Of a stretch of DNA of 64,000 bases, positions 7,639 through 15,484 are shown one piece after another. Under the pieces are notes generated by a model that was not told where the DNA came from, did no database searches, and worked only from the letters and a program-made list of their open reading frames with translations. Each line of letters opens with the position of its first letter. The stretch's first letter is position 1. The position numbers and the translations under genes were made by a program. This DNA comes from Acinetobacter sp. Ver3 (GTDB lineage Bacteria; Pseudomonadota; Gammaproteobacteria; Pseudomonadales; Moraxellaceae): positions 1-64,000 of the forward strand of contig NZ_JFYL01000004.1 in NCBI RefSeq assembly GCF_000632455.1, read 5' to 3'.

Positions 7639-9405
7639 ATGCAATATTATAGATCGGATATCGATGGGCTTAGGGCTCTTGCTGTTTTTGGGGTTATTTT
7701 ATTTCATGCTGGAACCCCGTTTATTACTGGAGGTTTCTTAGGGGTGGATGTCTTTCTTGTGATTAGTGGTTTTTTGATCACAAGGATCCTAATAGATAAT
7801 GCTGAAAACAATAAATTTTCTTTTCTGGACTTTTACTCGCGAAGATTTAGGAGAATCTATCCAGCCTTGTTAACAATGATCACAATAGTTAGTGTGATTA
7901 ATTTATTTATTATGATTCCTTATGACCTAAAGAACTATGGTCAATCTATTGTGGCAAGCATCTTGTCTGCCAATAATATTCTACTTTATTTAACATCAGG
8001 CTATTGGTCCACTGCTGCTGAGTTTAAACCACTTTATCACACATGGACTTTAGCTGTGGAGGAACAGTACTATATAGTAATTCCTTTTCTGATTTACTTT
8101 ATACATAAAATAAAGCCTAAAAATACAAACTCCCTACTATTTTACACTTTAAGTTTATTATTTATTGCAAGCTTTTCCTTTTGCTATATCTATCAAGATA
8201 ATAGAGAATTTACATTTTTAATGCTCTTTTCTAGAGCATGGGAACTATTAGCAGGAGCCATTGCAGCCATTATTTATAAAAAAACCAATATTAATAATAA
8301 TTACCTTTCAACTTTAGGTTTTATATTAATTGTCTTTAGTTATTTTTATGTTGATAAAAACAGTTTCCACCCTGGATTGGTTACTTTATTGCCTGTGATT
8401 GGAACTACATTAATTGTTCTTTTTAACAGAAACACTAACAATTTTCTATTTAAACTGTTATCCATTAAACCCATCGTGCTTATGGGGCTGATTAGCTATA
8501 GTTTATACCTTTGGCATCAACCTGTTTTTGCCGGGATAAGACTTCTCTCTCAAGAACAACCCCAAACTCTATATTTTTTAATGGCTATCCTTCCAATTAT
8601 TTTAATCTCTTATTTTAGTTGGAAGTTTATTGAAAAACCTTTTAGAAACACAGCAGTTATAGCTGAGAAAAAATCTATTACAATTTTAACTATTTGGTCT
8701 ATTGTCTTGATTGGTTATGGGGCCACTTTACACTTAACGTATGGCTTGCATAACTATTATGGTAAATTTTCATATGAAGGTGATCCGCGAAGCTTTGTGG
8801 ATGATGCCTACAAATATCAATACACTCAGTCTAAAAATATTCTAGTTCTAGGGGATTCCTTTGGTCGTGACCTAATCAGATCATTAAACCAAGTAAATGT
8901 CAAAGATATCAAATACTTCCCTATTGGCTGCGATGATCCAAGTGTCTTTACCAAACCCGGTGAGTTAAATGATTATTTAAAAGAGGCTAAAATTGTAACT
9001 ATTGCTTTGTTGTTGGCAGATCCCGATAGGGACTATAAGGAACAATTAACTCAACTAAATAATTGCTTTAAAGTTGTTAATCAAATCAATCCAAATACCT
9101 ATATTCTTGGGACCAAGAATTTTGGTTATAACAATAACTTTGTACGTATATCAAATAAAGAATTTAGTGAAATTTATGTAAGTCCAATTCAAACTTATTT
9201 AGAATTTGATAAATTGGCTAAACAGGATTTTGGCGATAGATACATTAGTATTTTTGATAAAATATCTAACAAAGAATCTAAGGTTCCTGTTTTTTATAAA
9301 GATAATTTTATTTCTTATGATACAAAACATTTAACTCCTGCAGGTGCTAAATTTATTGCTCAAGAGGTATTGTTGGATTCACCTCTCAAATCCCACTTAA
9401 AGTAG
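7639..9405 (+). CDS. O-acyltransferase with C-terminal SGNH domain (OafA/YrhL family)
   Basis: 588-aa membrane acyltransferase that probably O-acetylates a surface polysaccharide. Acyltransferase-3 domain at about 5-370: RSDIDGLRALAV start, catalytic-type FHAG near 22, HTWTLAVEEQYY near 134, and about ten hydrophobic segments. The C-terminal SGNH domain has the GDS nucleophile (S407 in LGDSFGRD) and a DTKH dyad (D561, H564). It is more AT-rich than the virion genes and stands alone between int and the lysis genes, a typical lysogenic-conversion position. The 190 bp upstream (7447-7638) hold no gene and presumably its own promoter. Confidence 0.93.
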   Translation: MQYYRSDIDGLRALAVFGVILFHAGTPFITGGFLGVDVFLVISGFLITRILIDNAENNKFSFLDFYSRRFRRIYPALLTMITIVSVINLFIMIPYDLKNYGQSIVASILSANNILLYLTSGYWSTAAEFKPLYHTWTLAVEEQYYIVIPFLIYFIHKIKPKNTNSLLFYTLSLLFIASFSFCYIYQDNREFTFLMLFSRAWELLAGAIAAIIYKKTNINNNYLSTLGFILIVFSYFYVDKNSFHPGLVTLLPVIGTTLIVLFNRNTNNFLFKLLSIKPIVLMGLISYSLYLWHQPVFAGIRLLSQEQPQTLYFLMAILPIILISYFSWKFIEKPFRNTAVIAEKKSITILTIWSIVLIGYGATLHLTYGLHNYYGKFSYEGDPRSFVDDAYKYQYTQSKNILVLGDSFGRDLIRSLNQVNVKDIKYFPIGCDDPSVFTKPGELNDYLKEAKIVTIALLLADPDRDYKEQLTQLNNCFKVVNQINPNTYILGTKNFGYNNNFVRISNKEFSEIYVSPIQTYLEFDKLAKQDFGDRYISIFDKISNKESKVPVFYKDNFISYDTKHLTPAGAKFIAQEVLLDSPLKSHLK

Positions 9406-9435
9406 TTTTAGTTATATTTATTTAATTTAAGTTCA

Positions 9436-9464
9436 AGAAAAGCCCTCATTTCGAGGGCTTTTCT
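9436..9464. terminator. Bidirectional terminator between convergent acyltransferase and Rz1
   Basis: 12-bp perfect stem AGAAAAGCCCTC/GAGGGCTTTTCT with a 5-nt loop. It separates two converging genes and overlaps the 3' end of the Rz1-like gene. Confidence 0.85.
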
Positions 9465-9745
9465 ATAATCGACACAATGGCTTTGTGTCTGTTCTGGCAA
9501 TCAACATACTTTCTTCGATCATCCACCATCACCTGCAGCACTTCTTTGGCTTGGCCGGATTTTAATTCCAATAAGTCCGGACAAGGTGTTTTAAGGTTTG
9601 CCGGAATTACCAGCGGCATTGACTGCTGACACCCCGTCGTCATCAAAGCAATTAGTATGGATATAAATAGGACGTTCAACGATCTTTTGCACTTCACGTG
9701 TAATGGTTTCTGTTTTGGATCGCTCAACTTCTTTTTGTTGTTCAT
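9446..9745 (-). CDS. Rz1-like outer-membrane spanin lipoprotein
   Basis: Outer-membrane half of the spanin pair that fuses the membranes at lysis. Its reading frame starts inside the Rz gene in another frame and runs past its end, the usual Rz/Rz1 layout. A hydrophobic signal (LNVLFISILIALMTTGC) ends in a lipobox-like TTGC. A GTG at 9697 would give a 23-residue signal beginning VKCKRS, more typical than the ATG at 9745 used here. The start is therefore uncertain. Confidence 0.75.
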   Translation of the reverse strand: MNNKKKLSDPKQKPLHVKCKRSLNVLFISILIALMTTGCQQSMPLVIPANLKTPCPDLLELKSGQAKEVLQVMVDDRRKYVDCQNRHKAIVSIIEKPSK

Positions 9746-9974
9746 AATTCTTTGCTGCCTCGTTTGCATTTTTCTGCCCCTGTTTTTCAGCATCAAGGTA
9801 TGGCTTCAGTTTTTTATCGATCTTGCCCTGACAGATAATTTCTGCATTCAGTACCCTGTATTCTGCCTGGGTGCGTTTGTACTTCTGCCAACCACCCCAA
9901 ACGGCGATAGCAACCAGTAGCACTAAAAGACAATAAATAATTAGTTCATAAAACTTGGCGATAAAGGCTGACAT
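9591..9974 (-). CDS. Rz-like inner-membrane spanin
   Basis: 127-aa inner-membrane spanin. N-terminal membrane segment LIIYCLLVLLVAIAVWGGW (about 10-30) and a periplasmic, coiled-coil-prone Lys/Glu/Gln-rich stretch. The start MSAFIAKF at 9974 is chosen for its GGGGGTGAACTG ribosome site; it meets the endolysin stop codon. Partner of the Rz1-like lipoprotein. Confidence 0.82.
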   Translation of the reverse strand: MSAFIAKFYELIIYCLLVLLVAIAVWGGWQKYKRTQAEYRVLNAEIICQGKIDKKLKPYLDAEKQGQKNANEAAKNYEQQKEVERSKTETITREVQKIVERPIYIHTNCFDDDGVSAVNAAGNSGKP

Positions 9975-10528
9975 CAGTTCACCCCCATGCACTTGTTATA
10001 GCGCTCAACTTGTCTGGTCCACACGCCATAGCAATTGTTAGAACGAATACTGCAGTCGCGCTTGGCCACATACTTCCATTTCAAAAGTGATTTACATGCC
10101 TTGATATATTCACGTGCTTTCAAATGACGCAACATTGAAGATCCAGACCAGGCACCAGTACCGTACTGGTAGGTGAAATCCAGATACAGATCGTATTCAC
10201 CCTGAGAAACTGGAATATTAAGAATGGTTTTATTGAATCGTTGTGCATCCTTATCCATGTGCAATTTTAGATATTCAAACGCCTGTTTGCGGTCAATCGC
10301 TGGATCTGACATTTTGACGCGCACCCCATTTGGATAGACCGTAGTGCCGTGGCCAATGGTCGGCACATCACCTTTTACCGGAATCTCTGGCTTAGGTGTA
10401 AACCCCTCTTTTACAGCCGTTGCCTGAATCTGTTCGTCACTTGGACCAGTAATCATTTTCTGGCCACCAATCCCCATGGCCAAAATTAGAGAGGATCCAA
10501 TCACGTAGTATTTGGTTTTATTAGACAC
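9974..10528 (-). CDS. Phage endolysin, GH24 lysozyme, probably SAR type
   Basis: 184-aa muramidase. Catalytic Glu is E41 (VKEGFTPKP); the VKGDVPTIGHGTT motif follows (about 52-63) as in R-type GH24 lysozymes. A hydrophobic N-terminus (YYVIGSSLILAMGIGG, 7-22) rich in Gly/Ala/Ser fits a signal-arrest-release anchor, which would let it export without holin. It overlaps the holin gene by 8 nt. Confidence 0.92.
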   Translation of the reverse strand: MSNKTKYYVIGSSLILAMGIGGQKMITGPSDEQIQATAVKEGFTPKPEIPVKGDVPTIGHGTTVYPNGVRVKMSDPAIDRKQAFEYLKLHMDKDAQRFNKTILNIPVSQGEYDLYLDFTYQYGTGAWSGSSMLRHLKAREYIKACKSLLKWKYVAKRDCSIRSNNCYGVWTRQVERYNKCMGVN

Positions 10529-10775
10529 CGTACTGCCCCCTTTCTTTTTTCATCCGGAGTCGATGAATTTCATCAGCACGTTTGTTTTCTAGACGCTTGT
10601 AGTACCAGTTCACCATGAAGCCACCAAAGGCAAAAAGTATCCCTAGCCAAGCGAGTACATCGACTGAGGCAAGGTACGCTAAGAAACCAGAAGCCGCCCC
10701 TGCATAAGTTGTTTTTGAAGCAGCGGAAGAAACAGTCGCTGCCATTTCCATTACTGCTGATTTCTGATCGGACAT
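10521..10775 (-). CDS. Phage holin
   Basis: 84-aa small membrane protein with two hydrophobic segments (about 23-38 and 40-58) and a basic tail KKERGQYGV. It lies immediately upstream of the endolysin and overlaps it. Size, two segments and context fit a class II holin or pinholin; a pinholin would match the SAR-like endolysin. Confidence 0.82.
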   Translation of the reverse strand: MSDQKSAVMEMAATVSSAASKTTYAGAASGFLAYLASVDVLAWLGILFAFGGFMVNWYYKRLENKRADEIHRLRMKKERGQYGV

Positions 10776-10803
10776 GCCGCCACCATTATTTTTGACATTA
10801 AAA

Positions 10804-10834
10804 AACCCTGACTTAATTAAAAGCCAGGGTTCAT
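10804..10834 (-). terminator. Terminator between tailspike and holin
   Basis: AACCCTG/CAGGGTT stem at 10804-10810 and 10825-10831 followed on the minus strand by TTTAATG. It lies in the 100-bp gap after the tailspike stop. Confidence 0.65.
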
Positions 10835-10874
10835 AGGTATATGCTGTGTATTAAAAACCCCGAAGGTCTTTATC

Positions 10875-13418
10875 TTATTTGAGAACTTTGATCTTTAAGG
10901 CTACTTCACCTAGATTGACTGGTGCTGCTGTTCTATTGTGAATACGAATAGATACCGTACTTGCTGAGGATACACGACCACGAATATCAAGGCCCTGATC
11001 ATCAACATTTAACCCAACATAAACAGGATCACCAACCTCAGCACCACGTACTGTTGTAGTAGATAGGTCGTAATATAAACCATTTGAAATGCTTGGCAGT
11101 GTTACATTTTTCTCAACCAAATAACTTCTTAGCACATTCTCATTATATAAAGGATTAAAAATCGTAATAGGTGCACGTTTCTCTGAGATTGTTTGCTCGC
11201 CAAAGGTGGACGAAAACTCTTGAAACTTGGCTTTTGGTATAACCTTAACACCTACCGCTGCAACAACTAAGCCCTCTGTTGATGTGAAATTAATTCTGCA
11301 TTGTGTACCACTAACAGATGGTATTGTTGAGATAATAGCAATCTGCCATCTACCATCATTATTCGATAAAATTGGAAGTTGTGATAGTGATGTAATCAGG
11401 GTAGATTCATTATAGAGCCGCATGATGGGACTATCCCCACCCTTTAACTTCACTAGCGCACATACTGTAACTGAGTCGCCTGATTCAAAAGGTAGGCTTA
11501 GCGGAATATATGCTGATGTTCCGGTAACCACATGTGCTAGTTTATTTAGGCCGATTGGTGTTTGTATAGGTGTTGTTCCTATTGCACTAGTACAAACAGC
11601 TTCAGAGTCCACTGGAATTCCCTCTGTTGAGCAGTAGCCTCTAAGCTGCGTACCGCTAGTTGTGTCTGTGTAAGCTCGACCACTGTTTATGATGGAATTT
11701 ACTGCAAGGTACAGAGATTTGAAAGTTAATTGAGAAACCCTGTTGCCGATACTGTTATAGATACCGCTAGAGTTAACGCTTAGGATACCGCTTAACTGCA
11801 TAATATCTATTACGTTATCCGTGTGTGCGTAATAATTATTGCGGTGATTAAATGTAGCAGCAGCAGTTGTCCCACTAAACTTAACAATAGCTTCTCCAGT
11901 GTGGGCTTCAAAATAGTTATTGTGTATGTCTATAGTTCCGCCATTTGTCTGAATGTCAATTGGTGTTGTTTGCCCTTCCAGCATGTTATCGACAAATGTT
12001 ATACCTCCATCAAAACGACCCTGCCACTTCGCACCTTGCTCGGATTGAATTCCAGCAACTCGTAAATTGAATGAGCGAGAGTAAGCTTTTGATACAGCAT
12101 TGTTCCTGTTGTATACGCAACCATTTTCAAAGACTACTGATCCTGCCCCCATATATGATGATGTGCGAGTTGTGATGCTTAGGATTTCATTAAACTCAAT
12201 ACCACAGGATTTTGTGAACAATACACCACGATGTGGGCCGTTGTTGTCAGTGTCCATTTTAAGAAAGTTTTGTGTGCGGACACCATTAACAACTTTTCCG
12301 ATTTTACCAATACCATCCACAACAATTTGGTTTGAGGAATAAATACCAGACCCAGCACCGTTATTGTAGTTAAAGAAATCAACTACATTTTCATCAGCAC
12401 AGATATAACCACGAATAATCTGCCCTGTATTACGGAAATAAGTTGGTGCGCGATTGCCCCTGATCTCAAAGCCAGAGCAATTTAAATTTACAGTCTTATC
12501 TAGTACATAAACCTCACCCTGATCAAACGGGACAAAGATGCTGTGTGATCCATTCGCAATAGCAGCATCAACAGCAGCCTGAAACGCATCAGAGTATTTT
12601 AATTGAGGTGTCGCAGTTAAGCAGTCACGTAGTTGCTCGCGTGTGAAAAAGTCTTTAACTGATATTTGTTTATAGGAGTAATTAACTCGCTCCCACCCAT
12701 CCATATCAATATTGGGGTTGTTTATATTGTTCGGCTCAATAGATTCAACACGATAACCGTTATCTAAAACAACAATCTGCCCCACATCATAACCGCCAAA
12801 TGGCATGTCGTATTTTTTTCCACCATACAGGTTAATCTCTTTTTGTGTTTGAGGGCCATCCACAACAAAAGAAGCATCCCATCCTTTATCTTCGGCAATT
12901 TGTGCTAGTCGCTGCATAAGGTAGTTGTAGTATTCATCCAGCTGATCTAGTGCTACGCCTTGCTTGCGGATTTCCTCCATAAGATAGGACTGAAGCTCAT
13001 CATCTCGATCATCTACATAGCTTTTAAGATCATTGATCTTTGCTTCTTGTTGCTGATGCAGCCGATCAACATAAAGCTTCATAAGCCAGTCAGCTACACC
13101 CAATTCTTGTAACTTTAACCAAAGGCGGTCAAAGTCACCATTTACGGCTTGTGGTCGGAACGAATTATTAAAAGACTGGTAATCTGTAGTTCGGCCAAAT
13201 GGCGTGTTTCGCTGTAAGGTAATTTTGCTACCGGATGCAGGTGCAGTGGTGAATACCACATTGCCGCCGGATAAACTCCATGTTGCAATCGGTGGTTCAA
13301 TTTCATCCACCAATACAATCAAATGGTCTTTCGACTCACAAATAAAACCTAGCGCAAAGCTTTTGGTAACACCGTTGCCTTCGTATTCTTTATATGGCGT
13401 TTGCTCTGGTACTGCCAT
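10875..13418 (-). CDS. Tailspike with T7-type N-terminal domain, candidate capsule depolymerase
   Basis: 847-aa receptor-binding protein. The N-terminus (MAVPEQTPYKEYEGNGVTKSF, to about 130) is the T7 tail-fibre virion-attachment domain; a helical coiled region follows (about 130-175). The middle (about 265-560) has a pectate-lyase-like entry (DAFQAAVDAAIANGSHSIFVP) and repeated GXIDIHNNYFE-like beta-helix turns, the fold of Acinetobacter capsule depolymerases. The C-terminal 250 residues are beta-rich and may trimerise or bind sugar. It sits between terminase and holin. Depolymerase activity is inferred from the fold. Confidence 0.9.
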   Translation of the reverse strand: MAVPEQTPYKEYEGNGVTKSFALGFICESKDHLIVLVDEIEPPIATWSLSGGNVVFTTAPASGSKITLQRNTPFGRTTDYQSFNNSFRPQAVNGDFDRLWLKLQELGVADWLMKLYVDRLHQQQEAKINDLKSYVDDRDDELQSYLMEEIRKQGVALDQLDEYYNYLMQRLAQIAEDKGWDASFVVDGPQTQKEINLYGGKKYDMPFGGYDVGQIVVLDNGYRVESIEPNNINNPNIDMDGWERVNYSYKQISVKDFFTREQLRDCLTATPQLKYSDAFQAAVDAAIANGSHSIFVPFDQGEVYVLDKTVNLNCSGFEIRGNRAPTYFRNTGQIIRGYICADENVVDFFNYNNGAGSGIYSSNQIVVDGIGKIGKVVNGVRTQNFLKMDTDNNGPHRGVLFTKSCGIEFNEILSITTRTSSYMGAGSVVFENGCVYNRNNAVSKAYSRSFNLRVAGIQSEQGAKWQGRFDGGITFVDNMLEGQTTPIDIQTNGGTIDIHNNYFEAHTGEAIVKFSGTTAAATFNHRNNYYAHTDNVIDIMQLSGILSVNSSGIYNSIGNRVSQLTFKSLYLAVNSIINSGRAYTDTTSGTQLRGYCSTEGIPVDSEAVCTSAIGTTPIQTPIGLNKLAHVVTGTSAYIPLSLPFESGDSVTVCALVKLKGGDSPIMRLYNESTLITSLSQLPILSNNDGRWQIAIISTIPSVSGTQCRINFTSTEGLVVAAVGVKVIPKAKFQEFSSTFGEQTISEKRAPITIFNPLYNENVLRSYLVEKNVTLPSISNGLYYDLSTTTVRGAEVGDPVYVGLNVDDQGLDIRGRVSSASTVSIRIHNRTAAPVNLGEVALKIKVLK

Positions 13419-13427
13419 GATATGCCC

Positions 13428-15080
13428 CTAATTTTCAAAATCATAAGTGGCTTCATGCACACCACTTTCACTTCTCCAATTAGGCGATTCATTGACCTCA
13501 TTTTGTCTGTGTATTTTTCCGATACGTTCAGGCTGATCCACGATTGCACCAGCTAAAGAATCTAAATAATCATCTTCTTGATCTGTAATAGCTGGATTAA
13601 ACATCCGCATTTGTTTGTATTGAACAGACGAGTTTTCTCCATCTTCAGGTGTATCAACAACGGATACATGCACCCACACTAAACCTGATACTAAAGGGCC
13701 TTCTAAGCTTTCCAAAATGCGCTTATTCTTTGGTCCTGTTGAATGATGCTCTTTGACACCACATCTTAATTTACGCTTCTTCAATGCGCCTTTGAGCGCA
13801 GCTGGCGCAAAGTTTCCAATACCGTTTGTTTCAATAGTAATTTTAGGAATATAAAACTTTTCGATCAGGTCGCAGAGTTGCCACACTTGACCACCAGTTA
13901 TTTCTCCGTTGGCATTATGTGTAACTACATCACCCTTTAACTGAATGGATCGATGCCAATACTTATTACCCAAATCGTCATGTAAAACCAATGATACTGC
14001 CGACACATCAGATTTAATTTTCCCTGATGATGGATCCCAACGACATGAAATGCCAACAATTCGACGCTCACCAAGCATCATGTAATATTGACCGTTTGCA
14101 CGTTTAAGTACGGGCTCACAGTCATAAGGAATCATCTTGTCAGGATCTAAACGAACATCCCCTACTGGTTTAGCATGTAACTGATATTGTGAATCCCATT
14201 CATTGATTGTTCGGCACTCTCTACGGCGTTCCTCCATAACTGTTGAAGTGAATCGCTCGGGCCATAAAGCTTCGCTGTAAACATCGATCAGATAATGTGA
14301 CTCATCGAATGTAATTTTATAAGCCTTGCCGACTTGCTTAACTTGGAAATCTTTGTCTTTTACCAACAATCTTGAGCTGGTACCAATCCCACTAAAAATA
14401 TAAATAGGCTCAAAATCAACAATGCATTCGATGACCTGCTCAAAGCGTTTTTCTTTTTGGAACATTTTAAGAATGAGACACTTGGCACCAAGTTTTTGAA
14501 TGTGGGTATATAGTGAATCGTGAGTATGCGGAGTTCCGACAAATAACTTCTGTCCACCAGGTATTAGAATGTGTGTTTGTTCAGATAATCGATAACGTAG
14601 TTTTTCACGTGCTTCAGGCGTTCCAATGTTGCTCGGTACCTCAACATCATCATTTTGGATTTCATTAGCACGTGCACCAGTGACGTTAGATAAAATTCCT
14701 CGTGCATGAATTGAACCATGGCGCACATCTGTAGAACCACTCACCCACCATTTTTGTGTCTCACCACGCGCTTTCTTTACTTTGTAAATTTGGCATAGTG
14801 GGTGCCTTTCTAAGACTTGTTCAGTTCCTCGACTGACCTTGTAAGCATCAGGATCCGTAGCGCCCTGATGTAAAATTAGATGTTCAGGATTGCTATATAA
14901 TTTCCAAGCATTGTAGATATCCAAGAGTGTTGACTTGCCATGTCCACGTGGCATCATCAATAGCCCAAGCGTGCCATAATCCTCTAGGAAATCACAGACG
15001 TCTAAATGGAAATCAGGAACTACCCAATTTAAGGTTTCCGCATAAACTAGGTAGAATGCAGCAAAGCTGACCTTAATCAT
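13428..15080 (-). CDS. Terminase large subunit, T7 gp19-like
   Basis: 550-aa DNA-packaging motor. Walker A-like PRGHGKST at about 44-51 (MMPRGHGKSTLLDIYNAW), and a RNaseH-like nuclease region in the second half (acidic GISCRWDPS and a late DQEDDYLDSLAGAI segment). It pumps DNA into the prohead through the portal. It starts 3 nt after the small-subunit gene and is followed 9 nt later by the tailspike gene. Confidence 0.92.
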   Translation of the reverse strand: MIKVSFAAFYLVYAETLNWVVPDFHLDVCDFLEDYGTLGLLMMPRGHGKSTLLDIYNAWKLYSNPEHLILHQGATDPDAYKVSRGTEQVLERHPLCQIYKVKKARGETQKWWVSGSTDVRHGSIHARGILSNVTGARANEIQNDDVEVPSNIGTPEAREKLRYRLSEQTHILIPGGQKLFVGTPHTHDSLYTHIQKLGAKCLILKMFQKEKRFEQVIECIVDFEPIYIFSGIGTSSRLLVKDKDFQVKQVGKAYKITFDESHYLIDVYSEALWPERFTSTVMEERRRECRTINEWDSQYQLHAKPVGDVRLDPDKMIPYDCEPVLKRANGQYYMMLGERRIVGISCRWDPSSGKIKSDVSAVSLVLHDDLGNKYWHRSIQLKGDVVTHNANGEITGGQVWQLCDLIEKFYIPKITIETNGIGNFAPAALKGALKKRKLRCGVKEHHSTGPKNKRILESLEGPLVSGLVWVHVSVVDTPEDGENSSVQYKQMRMFNPAITDQEDDYLDSLAGAIVDQPERIGKIHRQNEVNESPNWRSESGVHEATYDFEN

Positions 15081-15083
15081 AAA

Positions 15084-15419
15084 TTAGCTCGGGCGTTGTT
15101 TACGCTCGTCTAATTTTTTAGCTACTGCTTCGAGCAATTGAGCTGCTTGTTGTTCAGGCGTGATTGAGCGTTCATCAACATTGCCTTTTGTAAGCTCGTC
15201 GTCATTCAACAGGCGTTTGATTTTCTCCATGCATGACAATGCTTCTTTTGCACCCTTGTACAACCAGACCTTATCGCCACGCCCTTTTTTATCAAACAAG
15301 TTCTGACCGTAGGCTTCAGTCATCAAGTCCACTGTGTCAGAACCAGCCATTTCGAGACAAAGTAATAGTTTCTCCTTTGTCTCAGGTCGAATGTGTCCTG
15401 GTTTCTTTTCAATCGTCAT
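15084..15419 (-). CDS. Terminase small subunit (T7 gp18-like by position)
   Basis: 111-aa, mostly helical protein (ETKEKLLLCLEMAGSDTVDLMTEAYGQNLF). Its place directly before the large terminase gene identifies it; sequence alone would not. Its start codon lies right behind a 12-bp hairpin (15427-15455) whose GGGG arm is the only upstream purine-rich stretch, so the ribosome site may be buried in the stem. Confidence 0.75.
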   Translation of the reverse strand: MTIEKKPGHIRPETKEKLLLCLEMAGSDTVDLMTEAYGQNLFDKKGRGDKVWLYKGAKEALSCMEKIKRLLNDDELTKGNVDERSITPEQQAAQLLEAVAKKLDERKQRPS

Positions 15420-15426
15420 AAAAAAT

Positions 15427-15455
15427 CCCCTGTATATAAGCCATATATACAGGGG
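15427..15455 (-). terminator. Hairpin against the small-terminase start codon
   Basis: Perfect 12-bp stem CCCCTGTATATA/TATATACAGGGG with a 5-nt loop. On the minus strand it is followed by ATTTTTT and then the ATG at 15419. It can act as a terminator for the upstream gene or hide the ribosome binding site of terS. Confidence 0.75.
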
Positions 15456-15484
15456 GTTAAATTGAGCTTAATTGGGTGTCCTAC

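Noticed and set aside
9446-9796. ORF overlapping Rz as a mere shadow
   Set aside because: It has a lipoprotein signal and the embedded Rz1 position, so it was kept as Rz1 rather than dropped.
14360-14557. Small frame inside the terminase gene
   Set aside because: Shadow of terL in another frame, with no protein-like pattern or ribosome site.
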